The translations under genes were made by a program, and so were the position numbers. Below are positions 55,330-64,000 of a DNA stretch of 64,000 nt, piece after piece (the stretch's first letter is position 1; each line of letters begins with the position of its first letter). The notes beneath the pieces were generated by a model. The model was not told where the DNA came from. It saw nothing but the letters and a program-made list of their open reading frames with translations, and did no database searches. Source of the stretch: JANELJ01 sp024511395 (GTDB lineage Bacteria; Pseudomonadota; Gammaproteobacteria; GRL18). The stretch spans positions 3,286,001 through 3,350,000 of the forward strand of contig OY820613.1 in assembly GCA_963681975.1 (NCBI GenBank), read 5' to 3'.

Positions 55330-56190
55330 TGAAGTCGCCACAGTCTCATAAATGGCCGCACTGATCACCAGCAAACCACCGGCCACTGTTTTCCAGTCGG
55401 GCATTTCTGCCAGAAACACAGCTGCAAATGCCGTACCGTAAACTACCTGCATGCAGCCAATCAGGCTGGCCGTTTTAGCTTTCAGATGCAGTAAACTATT
55501 GGCAAACAGAGTGTGCGGTAAAGCGGTAAAAAATATCCCCAGAACCAGTAACTGCAGCCACTGCCATTGTGTAACCTGCGGGATCACCTCTGCAGCAAAA
55601 GGCAGCAGCAGAACCATAACCACCAGGTTCTGATAAAACAGGGCATGCCGGGCAGATGTGGCCTTAAAATAACGACCCTGTAAAATATTGCGCAGGGCAA
55701 ATAATAACGCCGAAAGTACGCCCCAGAATACGCCCTGTGTCGTTTGATTGCTAATACTGAACTCGGGAACTAACAGGCTAATACCAAACAGCACAATCAG
55801 AGCAGAAATAATATCCCTGATATGGGGTTTTTCACCATGAAAAAAAGGTTCCAGAAATACGGTGATCACCGGAAAGGTGTACAGGGAAATCATACCCACT
55901 GCAATGGATGATATCTGCATGGCATGGAAATATGTAACCCAGTGAGTACATAGAAAAAAGCCCAGCACCAGTACAATAAAATAATCCCGCTGGCGTTTCA
56001 GATACAGGTTTTCCCGTTGCCAGAAAATATACAGGGCAATGGCCAGTGCCGCAAAGATACTGCGCAGCAGGGTAATTTTAATCGCACTAAGGCTGATCAG
56101 TTTGGCAAATAAAGCGGTTAGGCCGAAAATTAATACCGCAGCATGAACTGAAAGCAGACCTTCTTTATGATTCTGTGTCCGCTCTGACAT
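55318..56190 (-). CDS. EamA/DMT-family transporter
   Basis: 290 residues with about ten membrane helices in two EamA halves (LSVHAAVLIFGLTALFAKLI at the start; LIGCMQVVYGTAFAAVFLAE in the second half). Substrate unknown; family members export amino acids or metabolites. The stop of glcF overlaps its start as TAATG, so it is probably translated with the glc genes. Confidence 0.92.
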   Translation of the reverse strand: MSERTQNHKEGLLSVHAAVLIFGLTALFAKLISLSAIKITLLRSIFAALAIALYIFWQRENLYLKRQRDYFIVLVLGFFLCTHWVTYFHAMQISSIAVGMISLYTFPVITVFLEPFFHGEKPHIRDIISALIVLFGISLLVPEFSISNQTTQGVFWGVLSALLFALRNILQGRYFKATSARHALFYQNLVVMVLLLPFAAEVIPQVTQWQWLQLLVLGIFFTALPHTLFANSLLHLKAKTASLIGCMQVVYGTAFAAVFLAEMPDWKTVAGGLLVISAAIYETVATSKQS

Positions 56191-57407
56191 TATAAATCTA
56201 CAGCCGGATCCAGCAGTTCAATCCAGTGCCTGACCAGTATCTGAGACTTTGTGTTCAGGTGTAACTGACAACCTACATTGGCCGTTACAATAATATCAGG
56301 CTGTTCAGTATTAAGTGCCTGCAGTTTATTGTTGAGTAACTGCTGACTGAGTTTCGGCTGCAGAATTGAATAGGTGCCGGCTGAACCGCAGCATAAATGG
56401 CTGTCCGGTACCTCGGTCAGTTTAAAGCCAAGCTGCTGCAAAATGCCTTCGACCTGACCATTAAGCTGCTGCTCATGCTGTAGGGTACAGGGGGAATGAA
56501 AGGCCACCCGGCTGCCGGCTTTAATATTCAGTGCAGAGAGGTCTTCTGCTGCCAGTACTTCAGATATATCGCGGCACAGCCCTGATACAGTCTGGGCTTT
56601 TTTTGCATATTGCGGATCATCTGCCAGCAGATGGCTGTAATCCTTAACCTGAACCCCGCAGCCGCTGGCGGTAATAATAATGGCTTCAGCACCGTTTTCA
56701 ATATGCGGCCACCAGACATCAATATTGGTTTTAATAAACTCTCTGGCTTCCGCACCAGTGGCCAGATGCTGGCTGACGGCTCCGCAGCAGCCCTGACCGG
56801 CAGGGCTGATCAGACTGATCCCCAGTTGATCCAGTACCCGGCTGACGGCTTCATTGGTATTGGGTGTAGTAACGGACTGAGCACAGCCTTCCAGGATCAG
56901 CATCTTGTGTGTATGTTGCTTAACAGCGCGCTGAGTCGGTGTCTGTTTAACCGGCAGCTTGTTTTTTAAAGCCTCAGGCAGCAGCGGTTTTACGAGCTGT
57001 GCCATATTAAGTAAAACAGAAAAACGTCCGGGGTAAGGCAATAGTTTACGCAATACCAGCCGCTGTAATTTCTGCCCGGTAGGGCGGTCAATCCGCTGTT
57101 CCACCAGATCACGGCCAATATCCACCAGCCGGCCGTACTGTACGCCGGAGGGACAGGTGGTTTCACAGGAACGACAGGTCAGGCAGCGATCCAGATGCTG
57201 CTGAGTGACACGGGTAACCGGCTGGCCTTCCAGAAGCTGTTTAATCAGATAAATCCGCCCGCGCGGGCCGTCCAGCTCATCACACAGCAACTGATAAGTC
57301 GGGCAGGTGGCGGTACAGAAACCGCAGTGAACACAGGCACGCAGAATATTTTCTGCCTCACGTCCGGCCTTAGTGGCAAGAAATTGTTCAGTAATGGATG
57401 TCTGCAT
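56190..57407 (-). CDS. glcF: Glycolate oxidase iron-sulfur subunit
   Basis: 405 residues from the ATG at 57407 (MQTSITEQFLATKAGREAEN), which overlaps the glcE end by 20 bp; the frame extends upstream to 57455. Two 4Fe-4S motifs: CVHCGFCTATCPTY and CLTCRSCETTCPSG. Two CCG domains: GQGCCGAVSQHL and HLCCGSAGTYSIL. Passes electrons from glycolate oxidation to the membrane quinone pool. Confidence 0.95.
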   Translation of the reverse strand: MQTSITEQFLATKAGREAENILRACVHCGFCTATCPTYQLLCDELDGPRGRIYLIKQLLEGQPVTRVTQQHLDRCLTCRSCETTCPSGVQYGRLVDIGRDLVEQRIDRPTGQKLQRLVLRKLLPYPGRFSVLLNMAQLVKPLLPEALKNKLPVKQTPTQRAVKQHTHKMLILEGCAQSVTTPNTNEAVSRVLDQLGISLISPAGQGCCGAVSQHLATGAEAREFIKTNIDVWWPHIENGAEAIIITASGCGVQVKDYSHLLADDPQYAKKAQTVSGLCRDISEVLAAEDLSALNIKAGSRVAFHSPCTLQHEQQLNGQVEGILQQLGFKLTEVPDSHLCCGSAGTYSILQPKLSQQLLNNKLQALNTEQPDIIVTANVGCQLHLNTKSQILVRHWIELLDPAVDL

Positions 57408-58503
57408 TACAGGTCCGGTACATACGGCCAGGGTTAAAAATGCCCTGTGGATCAAAAGCCTGTTTTAAACGACGATGTATCGCCAGTAGAGATTCAGGCA
57501 GGGGGTGAAAAACTCCGGCATCTATAGCCCCTTTAAACAGTGTCACATGACCGCCTATATCAGCAATGGTTTTATATAAAGACTCATAACTATTGTCTTT
57601 ATTCTGTTTGTCAGCAATATACCAGCGCTGAGCACCACCCCAGTCAATCAGCTGTTTACCCGGAAGTTCGATAGCGGGGCTGTCTGCAGGCACCGCCAGC
57701 CGCCACAGTGGTTTATCGTTCTTAAAAAAGCCGTGCTGTAATTCCCGAATACTCTGCCAGAAGCTCTGGCTGTCATCCAGGCTGTCTTCACCAATGCGCC
57801 GGGCACCGGAAGTCACGGCAGAGGGTGCACCGGATAAACGAATATATAATAGTGCTCCGTCATAACAGGCTGCAGACAGCGGCAGTGGTGAGCCGGCCCA
57901 CTGGTTCATCCGGCTAATGGCCTCCTGTACGGAACATTCCAGCACTTGGGTTTGCTCAGCTTCCGGCAGGGGCAGCACTTTTAAGCTGATATCCAGAAGC
58001 ACGCCCAGTGTACCCAGAGCACCGACCATTAAACGGGAGACATCATAGCTGGCCACATTTTTCATGACTTCACCGCCAAAGTGCAGAATCTCAGCCTCAC
58101 CATTAATAATGCGTGAGCCGAGTACAAAATCACGAGCTGACCCCGCATAAGGACGCCGGGGGCCGGAAAAACCGCAGGCAATGGTTCCGCCCAGGGTAGC
58201 CTGTTGATCGCCACTGGAAAAAAGCGGTGGTTTAAAGGCGAGCATTTGCTGCTGTTCCGCCAGAACCGCCTGTAGTTCATGCAAGGGGGTTCCGCTGCGA
58301 GCCGTGATCACCAGTTCCTTAGGCTCATAATTAATAATGCCCTGATGTTCACCGGTACTTAAAACACGGCTGTTTTCAGTCGCAGCAGGGGTATTACCAT
58401 AAAAGGCTTTACTGCCGCTGCCTTCAATAAGCAGAGCCTGTTGTTGTGCCCGGGCTTCCTGAACTGCCTGCTGCAGGTTTTTGCTGTTATCGTTATTTAT
58501 CAT
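57388..58503 (-). CDS. glcE: Glycolate oxidase FAD-binding subunit GlcE
   Basis: 371 residues. FAD-binding type 4 domain: ELVITARSGTPLHELQAVLA, GDQQATLGGTIACGFSGPRR and RDFVLGSRIINGEAEIL; C-terminal FDPQGIFNPGRMY. It lies 8 bp after glcD. Confidence 0.95.
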   Translation of the reverse strand: MINNDNSKNLQQAVQEARAQQQALLIEGSGSKAFYGNTPAATENSRVLSTGEHQGIINYEPKELVITARSGTPLHELQAVLAEQQQMLAFKPPLFSSGDQQATLGGTIACGFSGPRRPYAGSARDFVLGSRIINGEAEILHFGGEVMKNVASYDVSRLMVGALGTLGVLLDISLKVLPLPEAEQTQVLECSVQEAISRMNQWAGSPLPLSAACYDGALLYIRLSGAPSAVTSGARRIGEDSLDDSQSFWQSIRELQHGFFKNDKPLWRLAVPADSPAIELPGKQLIDWGGAQRWYIADKQNKDNSYESLYKTIADIGGHVTLFKGAIDAGVFHPLPESLLAIHRRLKQAFDPQGIFNPGRMYRTCNADIHY

Positions 58504-58511
58504 AATTCAGT

Positions 58512-59960
58512 TTAATGGCTGCACGAAGCTGAGTGGGTGTGTGAGCCGGAGCCAATGGTGCGGTATTCGCTGCAGTGTTTTGGTTGGGGAATGACCTTGC
58601 CGGGATTCAGCAGGCCGTGCGGATCAAAAGCCACTTTTAATCGCCGGAACTGTTCCAGTTCAGCTTCACTGAACTGCACACACATATGGTGAATTTTTTC
58701 ATGCCCGACACCGTGCTCGCCGGTAATCGTGCCGCCCACTTCAACACTGAGTTCCAGAATTTCTGCCCCGAAATCTTCGGCCCGTTTCAGTTCGCCGGGG
58801 GTATTGGCATCGTATAATATCAGAGGATGCAGATTACCGTCACCGGCATGAAAAACATTAGCCACCGGCAGTTGATAATGCTCTGATAACTGGCTGATAC
58901 GGGTCAGTACAGTACCCAGTTGTTTTCTGGGAACTGTACCGTCCATACAGTAATAGTCTGGTGATAAGCGGCCTACGGCAGGGAACGCGGATTTTCGGCC
59001 CTGCCAGAAGCGCAGCCGCTCGGCTTCGTCTCTGGCGGTGCGCACTTCACTGGCACCGTAGGCTGTCAGTACATCGTAAACCCGTTTACTGTGTTCGGAT
59101 ACTTCTTCATTAGTACCGTCCACTTCGCATAATAAAATTGCTTTAGCATCTCTGGGATAGCCGGCATGGACAAAATCTTCAGCGGCCTGAATGGCCAGAG
59201 CATCCATCATTTCCAGGCCGGCAGGTATAATACCCTCGGCAATAATTTCACCCACGGAATCCGCTGCTTTTTCCACATCATCAAAAGCGGCCAGCAGCAC
59301 CTGCGCCCGTTCCGGTTTAGGCAGTAATTTAACCAGTACTTCCACCACTATGCCCAGCATACCTTCAGAGCCGTTCATTAAGGCCAGTAAGTCAAAACCG
59401 GCACTGTCCAGTGCTGCTGAGCCAAAAGTCACCAGTTCACCTTCAGGTGTCACAACTTTTAACTCAAGAACATTATGCACCGTCAGGCCGTATTTGAGGC
59501 AATGCACACCGCCGGAATTTTCCGCCACATTACCGCCGATAGTACAGGCAATCTGAGAGGAAGGATCGGGAGCATAATACAGGCCGTGTCTGGCAGCGGC
59601 TTCAGAAATGGCCAGATTACGTACACCGGGTTGTACCCGTGCCGTACGGGCCAGTGGATTGATGTCCAGAATTTTATTAAACCGGCTTAGTCCCAGCAGG
59701 ACAGCGTTTTCCAGCGGCAGAGCACCGCCGGACAAACCGGTGGCGGCACCGCGGGCGACAACAGGAATGTTTTCCTGGTAACAGAGTTTAACAACCTGCT
59801 GTAACTGCTCAACAGTCTGGGGCAGAACCGCCAGCAGAGGCATTTTACGATAGGCCGGCAGACCGTCACATTCGTAAGGGCGTAAGGCCTCGGTTTCAGA
59901 GATAATCGCTGCTGCCGGTAAAAAATGTTTTAATTTATTGCTTAACTCAGACTTGTTCAT
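58512..59960 (-). CDS. glcD: Glycolate oxidase catalytic subunit GlcD
   Basis: Oxidises glycolate (and possibly D-lactate) to glyoxylate. FAD-linked domain with VVARGAATGLSGGALPLENA, the PDPSSQIACTIGGNVAENSG block and GGVHCLKYG; C-terminal HEKIHHMCV and FDPHGLLNPGKVIPQ. 482 residues, normal. The tail after IPQ is rich in His and Ser (SHTHSASCSH). First gene of glcDEF; no obvious promoter box was identified in the 61-bp gap upstream. Confidence 0.95.
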   Translation of the reverse strand: MNKSELSNKLKHFLPAAAIISETEALRPYECDGLPAYRKMPLLAVLPQTVEQLQQVVKLCYQENIPVVARGAATGLSGGALPLENAVLLGLSRFNKILDINPLARTARVQPGVRNLAISEAAARHGLYYAPDPSSQIACTIGGNVAENSGGVHCLKYGLTVHNVLELKVVTPEGELVTFGSAALDSAGFDLLALMNGSEGMLGIVVEVLVKLLPKPERAQVLLAAFDDVEKAADSVGEIIAEGIIPAGLEMMDALAIQAAEDFVHAGYPRDAKAILLCEVDGTNEEVSEHSKRVYDVLTAYGASEVRTARDEAERLRFWQGRKSAFPAVGRLSPDYYCMDGTVPRKQLGTVLTRISQLSEHYQLPVANVFHAGDGNLHPLILYDANTPGELKRAEDFGAEILELSVEVGGTITGEHGVGHEKIHHMCVQFSEAELEQFRRLKVAFDPHGLLNPGKVIPQPKHCSEYRTIGSGSHTHSASCSH

Positions 59961-60021
59961 CCGCTCTTATCGAGTTTAAAATCCTGTTATTATATCAGGC
60001 CACTATAACAGAGAATTTTAT

Positions 60022-60832
60022 ATGGCTACTATCAATATTATGGCACTGCGCCATAGTGCTTTTTATGCCCCATTACTGGTTACCATTAACGGGGATTATC
60101 TGCAGAAACAGGGGCTGGAACCCGTTTACCGTATTGCCAGCCCGGATAATACTATTGAGCAGAACCGCGCAGCTGGCCCAGTCCGCACCGGCCGTCAGTT
60201 TTGCCGCTCTTGAACAGGCTAAACCTGTTGATATTGTACACTTTGCAGCCATAAATAACAGTGATGGTTTTTATCTGACTTCCCGTGAAGCCTCAAAGGA
60301 ATTTCAGTGGTCCGATCTGCACGGTCAGGAGGTTCTGGTTGACCACCTGTTTCAGCCTCATGCAACTCTGCGCTATGCCATGTATCTGAACAATGCGGAC
60401 TTTGATAATATGAATATTATTGATGCCGGTAATGTACAGCAAATGGATCAGGCCTTTCGTCAGGGACAGGGTAATTATGTCCACCAGCAGGGACCAGCGC
60501 CACAGCAACTGGAAAAAGGCGGCCTCGATCAGACGTCGCCTCCATCGGTGAAGCCATCAGCCCGCTGGTATTCAGCAGCCTCTGTGCCACCCCCGACTGG
60601 CTGGAAACCGACATGGCTCAGACCTTTATACACGCCTATCAACAGGCCATGCAGGACGTCATAGAACAAACCGTCAGCCGTACCGCCAAAACCATTGCAG
60701 ACTTTCTGCCGGATATCGATAATGATGTACTAATCTGCACCATAGAAGACTATAAAAGCCTCAACACCTGGCAGGCTGATATCAATATTAATGAGGAGAG
60801 TTATAATAATCTACTTAAGGTGTTTTTACATA
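60022..60832 (+). pseudogene. ABC transporter substrate-binding protein (NMT1/SsuA-like), broken
   Basis: N-terminal MATINIMALRHSAFYAPLLV, then LQKQGLEPVYRIASPDNTIE resembles NMT1/THI5-like periplasmic binding proteins of the sulfonate/taurine/nitrate type, but no signal peptide precedes it. A frameshift near 60165 is followed by SAPAVSFAALEQAKPVDIVH and GFYLTSREASKEFQWSDLHG; another near 60525 leads to SPLVFSSLCATPDWLETDMA and ESYNNLLKVFLHS. The part around residue 50 seems shortened. IS5-type copy 8 cuts the end. Substrate unknown. Confidence 0.75.
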
Positions 60833-62329
60833 GTTCAACCTGAATAATACCGTTTTAAGCCTGACATCAAGCCAGGTTTAAAGCAGCTGATTGCCCCGGT
60901 TTGATAAAAGACCCCATCAAACCGGAAATAATTTTGAGCCACAAAAGCCGGAGCTTATTGAGGATCTTTCTTAAGTTATGACCAGCGGCTACCATAACCA
61001 CATTAATGGCATCACCGACTGTGCCTTTGAGGTAGCAGCGGTCTAAACGGCCATCGTTTTTCATATAACCGATTTCAGGCTCAATCGCACTGCGCCGTTT
61101 TAATGCCTTTTTAATACTTCGGGTAACGCCTCGCTTCTGACCTGAGATAAAAACTTTAGTGTCTTTTACTTCATGTCCACGATAACCCCGGTCAACAAAG
61201 CACTGTTCCGGTTGTACGGCTGTAAACTGTTTTATCTGTTCCAGTTGTGGCAGTAGAGTGTGTCCATCATAAGGATTGCCCGGACAACTTTGAGCGCCAA
61301 TAACAAAGCCTTCCTTGTTAGTTACCGCGATACTGGCTTTAACACCAAATTCATAAGGCTTATGAGCTTTGCCTTTACTGATACACTCAACTTCAGGAGC
61401 ATGTAAACTGTAAAGCTTGTTCTTACTGTGCTGCTCCTGCTCAATCAGTTTCTGAGCCTGTTTTAGAGCTACTTCAAACAGAGACTGAATATCAACAGAA
61501 TAGTTGGGCAGTTGTCGTTCAATATCCCGTTTAACACGACCTAAACGGGATTTCAGTTTATTGTTCATTTTCTTCATGCGTTTAAACTGTTTTGCATGAG
61601 CATAACGACTGGCCATTAGTACATATTGCGGCCTAACCCGATTATAGTTCTGACGCAGTTTAATACCGTGCTCTTTGGACAGTTTAACCAGGTTTTCTCT
61701 GACTTTGTTCAGGAGCTTTGAATCGGTTGGAAAAGCGATGTTCTTTTCCTGTACGGTAGTATCTACCGTGACTTTCTTTAAACTGCCAGGCTTTATGGTT
61801 TTACTCTTTAGTCCGGCTTTAATGGTTTCAATCAGTAATTTTTCACTGCCTGATTTACCCGGCCGGTTACGCCATTTGGTCATGGTCACAGGGTGTATGG
61901 GCATCTTATGCTGAAAGTATTCTTCACCACAGAAATACTGCCAGTACGGATTTTCTGTCCAGCCTTTTACTACCTGTTCATCCGATAAATCATGAAGGTG
62001 TTTCAGGTAATGCAATCCTGCAATCAATCGAGTGCGTATGGCAGGAGCACCTTTAGTGGATACAAACAAAGCGCCCCATTCTTTATCAGGACTTTCCCGG
62101 TCTATGTGTTTTGATAACTTAATCAACTCATGGTTTATGTCCAGCATGTTTTCAAGGCGCATCCTGAACAGGTCTTCCTGAGGTATTTTTGGCTGTTTCT
62201 TTGCTTCATTCTGGTCTGGAAATTTGCAAGGTAATAAGGCTTATTTTACCAAAAACCTGCAAATTTAACACCCATAATCAAACAATATTTCTTTATAAAT
62301 CAATGCTATATGTTTTATTCAGGGTGGAC
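60833..62329 (-). mobile_element. IS5-type element, copy 8
   Basis: 1497 bp. Flanks TACATA (60827-60832) and TGCATA (62330-62335) agree at five of six bases, but the right flank reads as the interior of another transposase, so either one base changed or this is a recombinant junction. The transposase-start-side terminus is of the GTCCACCCTGAATAAAACATATAGC subtype of copy 2. Confidence 0.92.
60867..62209 (-). pseudogene. IS5-family transposase (copy 8), start region out of frame
   Basis: The first 16 codons are out of frame because of the same CTTTGCTTCAT change as in copies 5 and 7. The frame is open from 62162 (MRLENMLDINHEL) for 431 codons with all acidic motifs. An internal ATG start might still give protein lacking 16 residues, but this is untested. 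Confidence 0.88.
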
Positions 62330-62335
62330 TGCATA

Positions 62336-63514
62336 ACATTTTTAACCCGAGCACTACCCCTTAGGAGCGCAAAAACCTTTATTGAGTTACTAATGGGCAG
62401 TTTATTAACTCAATCAGGGTTTGTAACCAGTGCTATCTGGATAGTGGACATGGCCAGGCAATGGCCCGGTTATTATAAATGGCTTGAAACCGGTCAGTGG
62501 TCTTATCTTAAACTGATGAGACAGTGGACGGCCCTGTTTCTAAAGCTGTTTGGGGATAATCCGGTTTATCTGGCCATAGATGACTCTATCGTGCTGCGTC
62601 ATTCCAAAAAGGCACCCATGAGTCAGATACACCACCAGCATGGTAATAAAACCAATCTGTCCCGGTATGTCAGAGGGCAATGCCGGGTAGCACTGGCTGC
62701 GATTGTTAAGCGTTCTGGCTGTAATACGCCTCTGCCATTGTTATTACGTTTAACACCACAGGCCGGTAACAGTGGTAAACTGGTGATTGCCCGAAGTCTT
62801 ATCCGGGCATTGCTGGAACCGCTAAAAGATAAAGCGGTTACTGTATTGGTGGACAGTTGATATATGCGCCGTTCTTTTATTGAACCGGTACAGGCTTATA
62901 ATATGACGGTTATAGGTCAGGTACGAATCGATACCGTATTATATAAACGACCCTGGCAAGGTAAAGGCCGGGGACGACCCGGAAAATATGGGACACGTTA
63001 TACATAAAGAAGAAATTAAACGGCTGCCTTTAAATAAGGAAACCGTACACCTGTATGGACGTGAACAGCAGGTTAATTACCGAACAGCAGTGGCTAAAGC
63101 CCGCTTTCTGAATGGCCAGTCGGTATGCTTTGTCTGGTGTGAGTTTGAGGACTCTAAAGGGAAAAAAGACCACGTTTATTACTGTCAACAGATATGCAGT
63201 TAAGTGGTCTGGATATTATTGTCGCTTATGAAAAGCGCTGGTCGATTGAGCCCTTGTTCAATCAGTTAAAAAATGACTGGGGCATGAAACAGACCTGGCA
63301 GAAAACCCGGAAGGTGTTACATCGATGGGTACACATTATTGCTCCGGGGTATATTATACCTCAATTGCTGGCTATTAAATGCCCGGACCCGGTATTGCGC
63401 TTAATTGATAATACGCCCTGGCGAAAGAATACACCCATTACTGCCGGAAGAATACGAATGGGATTGATAAGGTATTTTTCGCAGGTTAGGGTCAGGGACT
63501 GGTGGGATGGGTAA
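62336..63514 (+). pseudogene. IS4/IS701-like DDE transposase, truncated and broken
   Basis: The frame reads FLTRALPLRSAKTFIELLMG, LLTQSGFVTSAIWIVDMARQ and the catalytic-type NPVYLAIDDSIVLRHSKKAP; the N-terminus is cut at IS5-type copy 8. TGA at 62858-62860 follows TVLVDS (second Asp region), then YMRRSFIEPVQAY. A frameshift near 62990 leads to HKEEIKRLPLNKETVHLYG, and another near 63200 to DIIVAYEKRWSIEPLFNQLK (Glu region) and a C-terminus at 63514. I could not place the family exactly or find its ends. Confidence 0.75.
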
Positions 63515-63676
63515 GTCCCAAAAATTCCACCCGCCGGATACGGATATTTTAAGGCGATTTGAAGATTTGTTATAAAAACAATTTCAAAACAGCTGGTTAC
63601 AAACAAATTGTTAAAGAACGTATGAGCGAAACAGGACTCTCAAGGGTGAGCTGTCGCTCTAAACTTTAGTATTTTA

Positions 63677-64000
63677 ACCTGAATTCTGGATAAGAACTAA
63701 AAAATATTGAACTAAATGCCTGTTTCTCGATCAGATCATTTAATGACCAAATCAAATGAATTTGAACAAGGAACAGGCAAGTGACTACTATAGATGAATT
63801 GTATTGTAATATTGATGATTTCAACCAGTTCTTTTATCCTGAATGGGAAAAAACACTGCTGGAATCCGGTGATAAAAAGAGAAGACGACAAGGTGTAATG
63901 AGCCCCGGTGAACTGATGACTATCCTGATTAACTTTCATCAGTCACATTACAAAGATTTTAAGAGTTATTATTTATGCCATGTGCATCAACATCTTAGGA
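63677..64000 (+). mobile_element. IS982-family element, copy 3, right part outside window
   Basis: The left end ACCTGAATTCTGGATAAGAAC at 63677 equals that of copies 1 and 2. The flank is AGTATTTTA; the right flank cannot be seen. The gap 63515-63676 before it holds no recognisable gene. Confidence 0.93.
63781..64000 (+). CDS. IS982-family transposase (copy 3), 3' end outside window
   Basis: GTG start, then VTTIDELYCNIDDFNQFFYP, open to the window end with no lesion in the 73 codons visible. At the codon where copy 1 has TAA this copy keeps Tyr (SHYKDFK). Confidence 0.9.
   Translation, partial: MTTIDELYCNIDDFNQFFYPEWEKTLLESGDKKRRRQGVMSPGELMTILINFHQSHYKDFKSYYLCHVHQHLR

Noticed and set aside
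1..64000. TAG fully recoded as a sense codon
   Set aside because: Several intact genes end in TAG with normal lengths (atpG, hemD, gpsA, the ArsR gene), so TAG still works as a stop; only partial read-through remains conceivable.

Overview
The window is a gammaproteobacterial chromosome segment. The gene content and order support this: atpAGDC followed by glmU-glmS, an argH / algZ-algR / hemD-hemX-hemY block, a gpmI-envC-ctpA-polysaccharide deacetylase operon, a rhodanese-grxC-trxC-secB-gpsA-murI-trmL block, and glcDEF. Base composition is moderate to slightly AT-rich. I cannot name the species. What sets the segment apart is the load of insertion sequences and pseudogenes. About 16 IS copies or fragments from seven groups (IS5-type x8, IS982 x3, and one each of IS3, IS66, IS21, IS4 and a second IS4/IS701-like type) cover roughly a third of the sequence. 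More than a dozen genes are split or broken. Such a state is typical of bacteria that recently became host-restricted or went through a bottleneck; this is inference.

Layout. 1-4.1 kb: 3' part of the ATP synthase operon. 4.1-5.9 kb: a small exported-protein gene and IS5-type copy 1. 6.1-9.35 kb: glmU-glmS. 9.37-17.6 kb: a Tn7-like transposon end placed 24 bp after the glmS stop codon (the classical attTn7 position), followed by tnsA, tnsB and tnsC, each broken by IS activity or mutation; no tnsD/tniQ or tnsE is present. 17.6-25.3 kb: an IS graveyard (IS66 remnant, IS21, IS4, IS982, IS5-type copy 4) enclosing a probable cyaA remnant and a split PAS-GGDEF gene. 26.1-34.9 kb: intact argH, dead algZ and algR, a thioredoxin-like gene, and hemD-hemX-hemY. 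36.5-43.9 kb: a ferredoxin-reductase-type gene, then several decaying genes (DUF5610-like, PPK2, ROK kinase, DJ-1) mixed with intact HPP and HutZ-like genes. 43.9-50 kb: IS982 copy 2, then on the minus strand gpmI-envC-ctpA and a deacetylase with one internal amber codon. 50.5-55.3 kb: an ArsR-family regulator with a probable thiol switch, a membrane rhodanese, grxC, trxC, a 12-copy heptanucleotide repeat, secB, gpsA, murI and trmL. 55.3-60.8 kb: an EamA transporter, glcFED and a broken substrate-binding protein gene. 60.8-64 kb: IS5-type copy 8, a broken IS4/IS701-like transposase and the start of IS982 copy 3.

The intact genes cover core functions: ATP synthesis, UDP-GlcNAc and peptidoglycan precursors, cell division and wall hydrolase control, protein export, redox and sulfur transfer, arginine, haem and glycolate metabolism. 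The broken genes are mainly regulatory, storage or accessory functions (AlgZ/AlgR, a probable cyclic-di-GMP enzyme, probable adenylate cyclase, PPK2, DJ-1). I did not find a clearly new multi-gene system. The most informative signals are the dead Tn7-like element at attTn7, the IS5-type target rule (6-bp TANNTA duplications) and IS-IS recombination scars, an excess of TAG among internal stop codons at plausible glutamine positions, and the SqrR/BigR-like cysteine pair beside a rhodanese gene.
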